A DNA stretch of 10,291 bases from the NCBI GenBank assembly GCA_031379365.1, contig JANNFB010000162.1:1-10291 (forward strand), given 5' to 3'. The notes under the pieces are model-generated. The model did no database searches, was not told the DNA's origin, and saw only the letters and a program-made list of their open reading frames with translations. Numbering within the stretch: the stretch's first letter is position 1; each line of letters starts with the position of its first letter. This DNA is from CADEEN01 sp031379365 (GTDB lineage: Bacteria > Pseudomonadota > Gammaproteobacteria > Burkholderiales > Burkholderiaceae_C). Shown in pieces: positions 1 through 6,081 of the stretch. A program made the translations under genes and the position numbers.

Positions 1-37
1 GCAGTAGTCAATCCCCTAAACCTGAAAGAGATTTTCC

Positions 38-238
38 ATGAACAAGCTCCTGACCGCCCTGTTGTTCGCCGCTGGCGCCATCGCCCTGCCGGCTCACGCC
101 GCTTCGCACGCTGCAGCTGCCCCGGCAGCCAAGGCGGCCGCCAGCGCGCCGATGAAGAAGGACGAAATGAAGAAAGACGAAATGAAGAAAGACGCCAAGC
201 CGGCCGCCGCCGCCGCTGCCAGCGCCCCGAAGAAGTAA
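38..238 (+). CDS. Exported pentapeptide MXKDX repeat protein, 66 aa
   Basis: Small secreted or periplasmic protein of unknown function. Residues 1-21 form a clear Sec signal peptide: Asn-Lys, a Leu/Ala-rich core, then a likely signal peptidase I cut after Ala-His-Ala 21. The mature part, about 45 residues, is almost only Ala, Lys, Pro, Ser, Asp, Glu and Met. In its centre (residues 39-53) are three tandem pentapeptides MKKDE, MKKDE and MKKDA, flanked on both sides by Ala-rich ASAP stretches. This matches the MXKDX pentapeptide-repeat family of small signal-peptide-bearing proteins known in Burkholderia and relatives; no biochemical role is established there as far as I know. The purine-rich AAAGAGA at 25-31, 6 bases before ATG 38, is a fair ribosome binding site. 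A strong hairpin terminator follows, so the gene is probably its own transcription unit. Its promoter would lie mostly before the window. Confidence 0.85.
   Translation: MNKLLTALLFAAGAIALPAHAASHAAAAPAAKAAASAPMKKDEMKKDEMKKDAKPAAAAAASAPKK
152..196 (+). repeat. Three tandem 15-bp units coding MKKDE/MKKDE/MKKDA
   Basis: Three direct 15-bp repeats occupy 152-166, 167-181 and 182-196. The first two differ by one silent base (AAG/AAA); the third ends in GCC instead of GAA. They encode the pentapeptides inside the exported repeat protein. Because the unit is a multiple of three bases, loss or gain of a unit would keep the reading frame, so copy number may vary between strains. Confidence 0.8.
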
Positions 239-254
239 GCTTTCCAGCTTCCTT

Positions 255-292
255 GGCAAAGGCAGGGGTGATCCCCCTGCCTTTGTCGTTTC
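255..292 (+). terminator. Rho-independent-type terminator of the repeat-protein gene
   Basis: A perfect 12-bp stem, CAAAGGCAGGGG (257-268) with CCCCTGCCTTTG (274-285), closes a 5-base loop TGATC. It can be extended by a G-T and a G-C pair at the base. It is followed by TCGTTTCT, a short and imperfect T tract. It lies 17 bases after the stop of the 66-residue gene and 27 bases before the next start. The stem is strong; the weak T tract leaves some doubt about efficiency, and some read-through into the next gene is possible. Confidence 0.8.
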
Positions 293-303
293 TGGACCCA
301 GAA
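290..303. promoter_or_regulatory. Short inverted repeat before the questin-oxidase-like gene
   Basis: TTCTGG-AC-CCAGAA is a perfect 6-bp inverted repeat with a 2-base centre. It sits between the T tract of the upstream terminator and the GTG at 312. As RNA it could form only a 5-bp stem with a 4-base loop; as DNA it could be a half-turn operator. Its role is not shown by anything else in the sequence, and a chance palindrome is possible. Confidence 0.2.
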
Positions 304-311
304 CCGACGCT

Positions 312-1295
312 GTGACTCCCATGACCTTGCGCCAGCAACTCGACCTTGCCGCGGTTTACGACGCCGAGTACAGCCACAACCTCGCCAGCCACTTGCCAAT
401 GGCGCTGGCGGCCCTGGCCCGCCTGGGCGCGGACGAGCAACGCCTGGCGGCTTTTGCCCAGAACTACGCCACGCGCCTGCGCACCGCGGCAGCCGCTGAA
501 CCCTGGCCCGGCGGTGAGCCCTGGCAGAGCCGCTTCGGCGACCCGCGCGCCTGGCCGGCCTACCGCACCCTTTTCAATGATTGGCTCGACCACGAGGGTG
601 CGCCGGCGGTGCTCGAGCAGGCGCTGCCGGCGTTGCTGCGCGGCGTCGGTGCCGCGGCCTTCCATGGCCCGATCCGGGTGGCCTACGCGATCGGCAGCGG
701 TCATTCGCATGAACTGGCCGATGCGCTGGCCTACTGGGCCTGCCGTTGGTTCGGGCTGGGTGTGCTGCCCGACAGCGGCCGCGAGCGCGATCCCGCCGCG
801 GTGCTGGCGCGCCTGAACATCGCCAAACCACGCCGCCCCTTGATTGCCGAGCGCATGGCCTTGGTGGCCGATCAGCCCGGGTTCGCGCGTGTCGTCGGCG
901 GCCTGCGCATCGATGCGGCGGACACCCTCGAGCGGCTGGCCCGGCTGGCGGCGCAGCTGTACGCGGAGAGCGACAACTTCACGGTGCTGCACCTGGTGAC
1001 GAGCAGCCACGCCCTGCGACTGCTGTTGCCCTGGCTTGATGAAGATCAGCGCGTCGAAGCGCTGGGCCATTACTGGCTTGCCTATGCCGCGGGCCACGTG
1101 TCCAGCGGGCTGGGGGCGGGATCGTCGTCCGGCCCCGTGGCAGCCTTGCGGCCGTGGCCGGAGATCGTGGCGCGGGCGATCGCCAGCGAGGATGATCACT
1201 TCATCAAGATCGTCGACAGCTGTCGCGAGCAGGAAGCAGCGTATGGCGGTGACGTCTGGCGTGCGGCCGCCTCGCGGGCGCTCAAAAGCGCCTGA
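312..1295 (+). CDS. Questin oxidase family protein, 327 aa
   Basis: Belongs by sequence pattern to the questin oxidase-like family (formerly DUF4243). Its founding member, fungal GedK, opens an anthraquinone ring in a Baeyer-Villiger-type oxidation. Family marks seen here are the N-terminal Tyr-Asp-Ala-Glu-Tyr-Ser-His-Asn-Leu-Ala-Ser-His-Leu block (residues 16-28), HGPIRVAYAIGSGHSHELADA (118-138), the HLVTSSHALR helix (227-236) and a C-terminal DDHFIKIVDSCREQEAAYG block (294-312). Many histidines are spread through it (22, 28, 118, 131, 133, 227, 233, 253, 262, 296). There is no signal peptide or membrane segment, so it is probably cytoplasmic. The start is either GTG 312 or ATG 321; no good ribosome binding site favours one, and the ATG gives 324 residues. 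No natural-product genes lie nearby, so the bacterial substrate is unknown and the name gives fold and family rather than reaction. Its stop lies 21 bases from the convergent stop of the RCC1-repeat gene. Confidence 0.8.
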   Translation: MTPMTLRQQLDLAAVYDAEYSHNLASHLPMALAALARLGADEQRLAAFAQNYATRLRTAAAAEPWPGGEPWQSRFGDPRAWPAYRTLFNDWLDHEGAPAVLEQALPALLRGVGAAAFHGPIRVAYAIGSGHSHELADALAYWACRWFGLGVLPDSGRERDPAAVLARLNIAKPRRPLIAERMALVADQPGFARVVGGLRIDAADTLERLARLAAQLYAESDNFTVLHLVTSSHALRLLLPWLDEDQRVEALGHYWLAYAAGHVSSGLGAGSSSGPVAALRPWPEIVARAIASEDDHFIKIVDSCREQEAAYGGDVWRAAASRALKSA

Positions 1296-1308
1296 AGCGG
1301 GCTCGGGC

Positions 1309-1343
1309 GGCGTGGCTCAGCGCCACGCCAGCCGGCGTGGCGC
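1309..1343. repeat. Overlapping alternative hairpins at convergent gene ends
   Basis: GGCGTGGC occurs at 1309-1316 and again at 1334-1341, with its complement GCCACGCC at 1322-1329 between them. The middle arm can pair with the left arm (8-bp stem, 5-base loop) or with the right arm as a perfect 10-bp stem (1320-1329 with 1334-1343, 4-base loop AGCC). The two hairpins exclude each other. The block spans the stop codon of the minus-strand RCC1-repeat gene and begins 14 bases after the stop of the questin-oxidase-like gene. Neither side has a clear T run, so this is a candidate 3'-end stabiliser or weak bidirectional terminator, not a textbook one. Confidence 0.5.
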
Positions 1344-2219
1344 TCCGCCCCGGTCCCATTGCCACAGCGCGCCGTCGGCCGTGAGCGCAATCGTCGCGCT
1401 GTCGCCGGCGGCCACCGCGACGACCTGGTCCATCAGCCGTGCCGGCTCGATCGCAAAGCCCTCACCCCAGGCCCACAGGCTGCCGTCCGCACGGATCGCC
1501 AGCGAGTGGCGCGAGCCGGTGGCGATGGCCGATGCGCCGTCGAACACCCGGCCCCAGCGGTCGGCCTTGTCGCCCAGGCCGTGGCTCGACAGCGGGCCGA
1601 AGCGGTTGCCACCTGTGCCCATCACCACGCCGTCGCGGCGCAGGTGAATGGCGTGGCCGGTGTGCGCCCGCACAGCCACGGCGTCGCGCGCCGTGGCCAC
1701 GAAGCCGGGTGTGGCCACGAGCTTGCCATCGCCGTACTGGCCGCGGTCGGCGCGGCCCTTCACAAACAGCGTGCCATCGCGTTGGACGAAATAGTCGGCG
1801 CTGTCGCCGATGCAGGCATCGAGCACCTCCTCGGCGATGCGCTGCGGCGCCGCAGCGCCTCCGGCGCCGTACCAAAGCACATGGGCTGCATCGATGGCGA
1901 ACCAGCCCGACGCGCCGGCGGCAAACTGCTTCACGCCACGCATCAGTGTCACGCCGCGCTCGGGCGCGTCCGTCCAGGTGAGCAGCGCGCCGTCGGAGCG
2001 CAGCGCAAAAAAGGCCTCGCGGCTCACGCCCACCTGCATCACGCCGGCCAACAGGCGCTGCGGCTCGCCTCGACCCACCCAGCCGAACGCCACGTCGCCC
2101 CGGAGCGCCATGTGGCGCTCGTAGTACGAGGCCAGGGTTCGGCTCGAGCTGTCGGCGAGGGCGCTGGGGGTGGACATGAAGAAGGCGAGGAGGGTGGCGG
2201 CGAGGGTGCGCAGCGTCAT
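1317..2219 (-). CDS. Exported RCC1-repeat (beta-propeller) protein, 300 aa
   Basis: Secreted protein with RCC1-type repeats; the role is unknown, and RCC1-like propellers usually bind proteins. Residues 1-22 look like a signal peptide with a cut after Ala-Leu-Ala 22. At least six repeats can be read, each ending in a Asp-Gly-x-Leu-x-x-type strand: near residues 62-82, 99-118, 135-155, 182-203, 231-252 and 267-288. The clearest are IATGSRHSLAIRADGSLWAWG (232-252) and VAAGDSATIALTADGALWQW (269-288), both close to the RCC1 consensus. Six units fit a single propeller that is slightly shorter than the seven-blade eukaryotic RCC1. The reading frame stays open 156 codons upstream, but that part overlaps the divergent 162-residue gene in another frame and lacks protein character. 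ATG 2219, immediately before the signal peptide, is therefore the start. No Shine-Dalgarno sequence is seen. Final residues are Leu-Ala-Trp-Arg; the stop lies inside the alternative hairpin block. Confidence 0.8.
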   Translation of the reverse strand: MTLRTLAATLLAFFMSTPSALADSSSRTLASYYERHMALRGDVAFGWVGRGEPQRLLAGVMQVGVSREAFFALRSDGALLTWTDAPERGVTLMRGVKQFAAGASGWFAIDAAHVLWYGAGGAAAPQRIAEEVLDACIGDSADYFVQRDGTLFVKGRADRGQYGDGKLVATPGFVATARDAVAVRAHTGHAIHLRRDGVVMGTGGNRFGPLSSHGLGDKADRWGRVFDGASAIATGSRHSLAIRADGSLWAWGEGFAIEPARLMDQVVAVAAGDSATIALTADGALWQWDRGGAPRRLAWR

Positions 2220-2256
2220 GACGGCGATGCTAGCGCCGCCGCTTACCATTTCACCC
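2220..2256. promoter_or_regulatory. 37-bp divergent start region with two possible -10 boxes
   Basis: This is the whole gap between the divergent ATG codons at 2219 (minus) and 2257 (plus). On the plus strand TACCAT (2244-2249) and on the minus strand TAGCAT (2232-2227) each match four or five of the six TATAAT positions. Each ends 7 bases before its ATG. Neither gene has a Shine-Dalgarno sequence. Both features fit transcription starting at or next to the start codon, that is, leaderless messages. No convincing -35 box is seen for either, so the promoter calls remain weak. Confidence 0.3.
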
Positions 2257-2745
2257 ATGACGAACCCGAATGACGACAACGGCCAAGACGCCATCAAGCA
2301 AGACCGCTTCTGGCGCGACAACGGCTGGACCGCGCGCGTGATCAAGAACAACGACGATGACGGCTGGGCCGTCGAGATGATTCGCCACGGCGAGCCGGAG
2401 CCGGCCCTCGTCGGCCCCTGGACCATGGGCCGCGACAAGAAGAACCCCAAGCCGCTCGACACCGCGGCCTTCAACACCCTGGTGAAGACGGCCGCCGAGG
2501 TCGTGCGCCGGCATGAGCAGCATCTGCACGCCGTGCTGCACAAGGAGGTGCTGGTGCGGGCTGCGGCGGGCCGCATCAGTGTCACGCTCGACATCGTTCC
2601 GGACGACGACGACCCGCATGCATTGCTGGAGGCGCGCGACGCCGACGGCGCTGTGCTCGCGCAGCAGCGTGTGGCGGCGGCTTTCAAGCTGAGCGCGGCC
2701 AGCGCCGAAGCCTGGATCGACAGCGGCTACGCCAGGCCGCGCTGA
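2257..2745 (+). CDS. Conserved hypothetical protein, 162 aa
   Basis: I do not recognise a named domain, though proteins with the same core wording occur as hypotheticals in Burkholderiales. It has no signal peptide or membrane helix and is probably soluble and cytoplasmic. The N-terminal half (about 17-68) is strand-rich and aromatic, with FWRDNGWTARVIKNNDDDGWAVEM-like wording at 18-41 and a Gly-Pro-Trp-Thr-Met-Gly-Arg-Asp-Lys-Lys-Asn-Pro-Lys-Pro-Leu-Asp stretch at 53-68. Residues 69-100 form a helix rich in His (86, 89, 91, 95). The C-terminal part holds a run of four Asp (116-119) and a strand/turn/helix ending. The frame is open further upstream to 2170, but ATG 2257 is chosen because upstream codons overlap the divergent signal peptide gene and read as noise. 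The stop is one base from the convergent stop of the YgjP-like gene. Confidence 0.7.
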   Translation: MTNPNDDNGQDAIKQDRFWRDNGWTARVIKNNDDDGWAVEMIRHGEPEPALVGPWTMGRDKKNPKPLDTAAFNTLVKTAAEVVRRHEQHLHAVLHKEVLVRAAAGRISVTLDIVPDDDDPHALLEARDADGAVLAQQRVAAAFKLSAASAEAWIDSGYARPR

Positions 2746-2746
2746 G

Positions 2747-3259
2747 TCAGGCCTCGAGTTCGAGTGCCGTCAACCACAGGCGCAGGTCGAACTCCAACTG
2801 GTGATAGTCAGGTGCCATGTGCTGGCACAGCGCGTAGAAGGCCTTGTCGTGCTCGCGCACCTTGAGATGCGCCAGCTCGTGCACCACGATCATCTTCAGG
2901 AAGGGCGCCGGCGCCTCTTTGAACAGGCTCGCGATGCGGATCTCGCGCTTGGCCTTCAACTGGGTGCCTTGCACGCGCGACACCGTGGTGTGGGTGCCCA
3001 GGGCATTGCGCAGGATGTGCAGCTTCGGGTCCCAAACCACCTTGGCCAGCGGTGGCGCGCTGCGCATGAACTGCCGCTTCATTTCCGTCACATAGTCGAG
3101 CAATGCGCGTTCGCTGCGCACCTCGTGCGCCTCGGGGTAGCGTTGGCGCAGCGTGGCGCCCAGGCGGCCGGCGTCGATCAGCGGCTGCACTTGCGCCAGC
3201 AGCTCGGGCGGGTAGCCGGCCAGGTAGTTGGGCGACCGCGGGCGCAGGTCGGTGCTCAC
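2747..3259 (-). CDS. YgjP-like zinc metallopeptidase-fold protein, 170 aa
   Basis: Member of the YgjP/DUF45 (M48-related) family. The diagnostic motif HELAHLKVREHDKAFY lies at residues 127-142: HExxH at 127-131 (zinc ligands His127 and His131, catalytic Glu128) plus a third His at 137, matching the HExxH-x5-H pattern of YgjP. Length is close to that of E. coli YgjP (about 167). Family members are annotated as metal-dependent hydrolases or peptidases, and E. coli YgjP has been assigned a UTP pyrophosphatase activity; the natural substrate is unsettled. No signal peptide, so cytoplasmic. The start is taken as GTG 3259, because it overlaps the TGA of the upstream radical SAM gene as GTGA, a classic translational-coupling arrangement. 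The frame is open 24 codons further, but that region is inside the radical SAM gene. It is the last gene of the minus-strand operon. Confidence 0.85.
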   Translation of the reverse strand: MSTDLRPRSPNYLAGYPPELLAQVQPLIDAGRLGATLRQRYPEAHEVRSERALLDYVTEMKRQFMRSAPPLAKVVWDPKLHILRNALGTHTTVSRVQGTQLKAKREIRIASLFKEAPAPFLKMIVVHELAHLKVREHDKAFYALCQHMAPDYHQLEFDLRLWLTALELEA

Positions 3260-5169
3260 CGCGGCGCCGCCAGCGCGCGCTCGATGAAGTGGCGGGCCAC
3301 ACGCGTCTTCGGCACCGGGATGTCGAACCACTGGCGCACGTTCTCTTCCAGACCGATGCCATGCATGTAGTTGTAGAGCGCCTTCTTCAGCCCCACGCCA
3401 AGCGCGTCGTGGTCGGTGCCGGTCGGGTCATGGAAGCCGATGTCGTTCTTGGCGAAGCTCACCGGCGGCAGCGGCTGCAGCGAGACACCGTAGGCTGCCG
3501 GATCCCGGCCGACCGGCGAGTGCACGGTGCAGGCAAAGCGATGCCAGAAGCCCGACTGGATGCAGCCCGCGGCAAAGAGTTGACGCACGTACTCGAGCGC
3601 ATCGACGGTGTCCTGCGCAGTCTGGGTCGGGAAGCCGTACATCAGGTAGGCGTGGACCAGGATGCCGGCATCGGAAAAACTGCGGGTGACGCGCGCCACT
3701 TGTTCGACCGACACGCCCTTCTTCATCAGCGTGAGCAGGCGGTCGGAGGCCACCTCCAAGCCGCCCGAGATGGCGATGCAGCCGCTGTCGGCGAGCTGTT
3801 GGCAGAGCTGCGGCGTGAACGATTTTTCGAAGCGGATGTTGCCCCACCACGAGATCGACACACGGCGCTTCTCGAGCTCGGCGGCCAGCGCCTTGAGCGA
3901 CTTCGGCGGCGCCGCTTCGTCGACGAAGTGAAAGCCCGTCTCGCCGGTTTCCTTCACGATGGCCTCGATGCGGTCGACCAGGGTCTCGGCGGTGGCCGCG
4001 TCGTAGCGCGAGATGTAGTCCAGGCTGACATCGCAGAAGCTGCACTTCTTCCAGTAGCAGCCGTGCGCCACCGTCAGCTTGTTCCAGCGCCCGTCGGACC
4101 ACAGCCGGTGCATCGGATTGAGCATGTCGAGCAGCGACAGGTACTGGCCGAGCGGCAAGCCATCCCAGGTGGGGGTGCCCACCTCGTCGAAGGGTACGTC
4201 GGGCTCAACGAAGTTGATGAAGCGAACCTGGCCCTCGCTGCGCAGGTAGGTGCGCACCAGGCGCTGGGCCGAGCGCTTGCCCGCGAGGTGGTCCAGCAGC
4301 GCCAGCAGCGGCCGCTCGCCAGCATCGAGCGTGACGTAATCGAAGTGGTCGAACACGCGCGCTTCGGTCAGCTCACGCAACTCCGTGTTCACATAGCCGC
4401 CGCCGAGCACGGTGACGATGTCCGGGTCATGCGCCTTGATGGTCTGCGCGATGCGAAAGGCGGCATACACCGCGCCCGGGAACGGCACCGACACCAGCAC
4501 CATCGTCGGGCGGTGGCGTTCGAGCGCGGCCACGGTCAGATCGCGCAGCAGCTCGTCGACCAGGTTCGGCTCCGCGGCCAGCGCTTCGGCGAGCGGGTCG
4601 AAGGTGGGCTGGCTCTGCGCCAGGCTTTCGGCGTAGCGCACGAACTCGAAGCGCGCATCGACGCTCTCGCGCAGCACGTCGGCAATGTCGTTCAAGTACA
4701 GCGTGGCCAGATGGCGCGCGCGGTCCTGCACGCCCAGGGCACCGAAGGCCCAAGCCATGGGGTCGCCGCCGTCGTCGTCCACGAAGACCTCGAGCGAGGC
4801 GAAGCGCGGCCCCTCGGGCAGGAAGCGGCGCGTGCAGATGCGGTGCGCCAGGGTCGCATCCCGTCCTTGCAGAAAGGCGATGACCGGGCCGATGGTCGCG
4901 AGGTAGGCGGCGAAGTGTGCAGTGAAGGCGGCCGCCAGCGGGCTGCGCTGACGCGACGGCTGGGCCGTGACGTGCGCATGCACGGCGGTCAAACCGTCGG
5001 CCGATAGCAGTGCCAGCGCCAGGCCCAGCGCCAGGTCTTCCTGCACTGCATCGACGCCGCGTGAGCGCAGGAAGCCGGTCAGGTAGGCGGTGGACGGGTA
5101 GGGCGTGTTGAGCTGTGTCATCGGCGCGATGACCGACAGCACGCGCAGGGGCCGGGCAGGCATCGCCAT
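3256..5169 (-). CDS. B12-binding-type radical SAM protein, 637 aa
   Basis: Radical S-adenosylmethionine enzyme of the class with an N-terminal cobalamin-binding-like region. The iron-sulfur cluster motif is HGCYWKKCSFCD at 370-380, with Cys371, Cys376 and Cys379. The spacing is CX4CX2C, one residue wider than the usual CX3CX2C; I checked this at the base level. Downstream TIM-barrel marks include ISGGLE (467-472), LMKKG (481-485) and YGFPTQT (511-517). The start of a Rossmann-like region is seen at 8-50 (VIAP, NTPYPST) and its end at 222-288 (VLVSVPFPG, VLGGGYVNTE, DYVTLDAGERPL), separated by a long, mostly helical insert. No DxHxxG motif is visible, so any cobalamin would not be held by the usual lower-ligand His. 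Reaction and substrate are unknown. Start ATG 5169 follows the RIO kinase stop after 9 bases; ATG 5163 is an alternative. The stop overlaps the next start. Confidence 0.85.
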   Translation of the reverse strand: MAMPARPLRVLSVIAPMTQLNTPYPSTAYLTGFLRSRGVDAVQEDLALGLALALLSADGLTAVHAHVTAQPSRQRSPLAAAFTAHFAAYLATIGPVIAFLQGRDATLAHRICTRRFLPEGPRFASLEVFVDDDGGDPMAWAFGALGVQDRARHLATLYLNDIADVLRESVDARFEFVRYAESLAQSQPTFDPLAEALAAEPNLVDELLRDLTVAALERHRPTMVLVSVPFPGAVYAAFRIAQTIKAHDPDIVTVLGGGYVNTELRELTEARVFDHFDYVTLDAGERPLLALLDHLAGKRSAQRLVRTYLRSEGQVRFINFVEPDVPFDEVGTPTWDGLPLGQYLSLLDMLNPMHRLWSDGRWNKLTVAHGCYWKKCSFCDVSLDYISRYDAATAETLVDRIEAIVKETGETGFHFVDEAAPPKSLKALAAELEKRRVSISWWGNIRFEKSFTPQLCQQLADSGCIAISGGLEVASDRLLTLMKKGVSVEQVARVTRSFSDAGILVHAYLMYGFPTQTAQDTVDALEYVRQLFAAGCIQSGFWHRFACTVHSPVGRDPAAYGVSLQPLPPVSFAKNDIGFHDPTGTDHDALGVGLKKALYNYMHGIGLEENVRQWFDIPVPKTRVARHFIERALAAPR

Positions 5170-5178
5170 CGACGCCGC

Positions 5179-6027
5179 TCAGGCGGGGGTTTGCATGCGC
5201 AGTCGCCGCGCCGCCTCTTCGTCGCGCGCGTCGTCGATCTCGCGCATCACCTGGCGCAGATCGACCGCGCCGGCCTTGTGCACGTAGCGGCCACTCAGCG
5301 GCGTCTCGTTGGTCAGCAGGCCGCGTTCGAACAAGTCCCAGATCTCGGGCCCGTACTGCGTGCTGCGCAGGCCCGGGGCGAAGCTGCCGAAATAGTTGCG
5401 CAGGTTGGCCACATCGCGCAGCAGCATGCGCTGGGCGTGGTTGTTGCCGGCGGCGTCCACCGCCTGCGGCAGATCGATGATCACCGGCCCGTCGGCCGCC
5501 AGCAGGATGTTGAACTCCGACAAGTCACCGTGCACGACGCCGGCGCACAGCATGCGCACCACTTCCTTGATCAGGGTGGCATGGTGCTGCAACGCTTGCT
5601 CGGGCGTGAAGGCCACGTCGTTCAGGCGCGGCGCCGCGGCGCCGTCGGCATCCACTACCAGCTCCATCAACAGCACGCCCTCGTGGAAGTTGTAGGGCTT
5701 GGGCACGCGCACACCCGCGGCGGCCAGGCGGTACAGCGCATCCACCTCGGCGCTCTGCCAGGCCGCCTCTTGCGCCTCTTTGCCGAAGCGCGTGCCCTTG
5801 GCCATGGCGCGGGCTTGGCGCGAGTTCTTGACCTTGCGGTTCTCGGTGTAGTCCACCGCCTGGCGGAAGCTGCGGTGGGTGGCTTCTTTATAGACCTTGG
5901 CGCAGCGCGTCTCGTCGCCGCAGCGCACCACGAAGACCATGGCCTCCTTGCCGCTCATCAACTGGCGCTGGACGCCGTCGATCAGGCCTTCATCGAGCAG
6001 CGACTGCAAGCGTGCGGGGGTTTTCAT
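5179..6027 (-). CDS. RIO family atypical protein kinase, 282 aa
   Basis: ATP-dependent serine kinase or ATPase of the RIO1 type. Seen are the nucleotide-binding loop SGKEA (25-29), the ATP-anchoring lysine in AKVYKE (Lys44), the catalytic loop HGDLSEFNIL (166-175, with catalytic Asp168 and metal-binding Asn173) and the metal-binding IDLPQAVD (184-191, Asp185). All key residues are present, so it should be active. Archaeal and eukaryotic RIO kinases act in small-ribosomal-subunit maturation; bacterial members are found scattered in proteobacteria and their substrates are largely unknown. No signal peptide. The start ATG 6027 has a good AAGGA (6042-6038) 10 bases upstream. It is the first gene of a tight three-gene operon, with the cyclic-di-GMP gene 54 bases upstream on the same strand. 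The C-terminal tail (about 262-278) is rich in Asp, Glu and Arg. Confidence 0.9.
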   Translation of the reverse strand: MKTPARLQSLLDEGLIDGVQRQLMSGKEAMVFVVRCGDETRCAKVYKEATHRSFRQAVDYTENRKVKNSRQARAMAKGTRFGKEAQEAAWQSAEVDALYRLAAAGVRVPKPYNFHEGVLLMELVVDADGAAAPRLNDVAFTPEQALQHHATLIKEVVRMLCAGVVHGDLSEFNILLAADGPVIIDLPQAVDAAGNNHAQRMLLRDVANLRNYFGSFAPGLRSTQYGPEIWDLFERGLLTNETPLSGRYVHKAGAVDLRQVMREIDDARDEEAARRLRMQTPA

Positions 6028-6029
6028 GC

Positions 6030-6078
6030 CCCGATTGTCCTTCGGGTCGGCGCGGGCCCGCCGCTGCGTTGCGGCGGG
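6030..6078 (-). promoter_or_regulatory. Structured leader of the RIO kinase gene
   Basis: The 54-base gap before the RIO kinase holds two hairpins. The first (6078-6057) is a perfect 8-bp G/C stem, CCCGCCGC with GCGGCGGG, and a 6-base loop; no T run follows, so it is a weak candidate for termination after the cyclic-di-GMP gene. The second is a 5-bp stem (6046-6042 with 6034-6030) and 7-base loop AGGACAA that presents part of the ribosome binding site of the kinase gene. No clear -35/-10 pair is seen, which favours some read-through from upstream. Confidence 0.35.
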
Positions 6079-6081
6079 AGC

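Noticed and set aside
1359..2273. A 304-codon plus-strand open frame opposite the RCC1-repeat gene.
   Set aside because: No start signal or domain; the opposite strand has a signal peptide and regular repeats.
2220..2687. N-terminal extension of the RCC1-repeat frame by 156 codons.
   Set aside because: The extension is Ser/Ala/Arg/Cys-rich antisense noise over the 162-residue gene and would bury the signal peptide inside the protein.
3103..5007. A 634-codon plus-strand open frame opposite the radical SAM gene.
   Set aside because: Same antisense composition, no motifs, and the minus strand carries a clear enzyme over the same bases.
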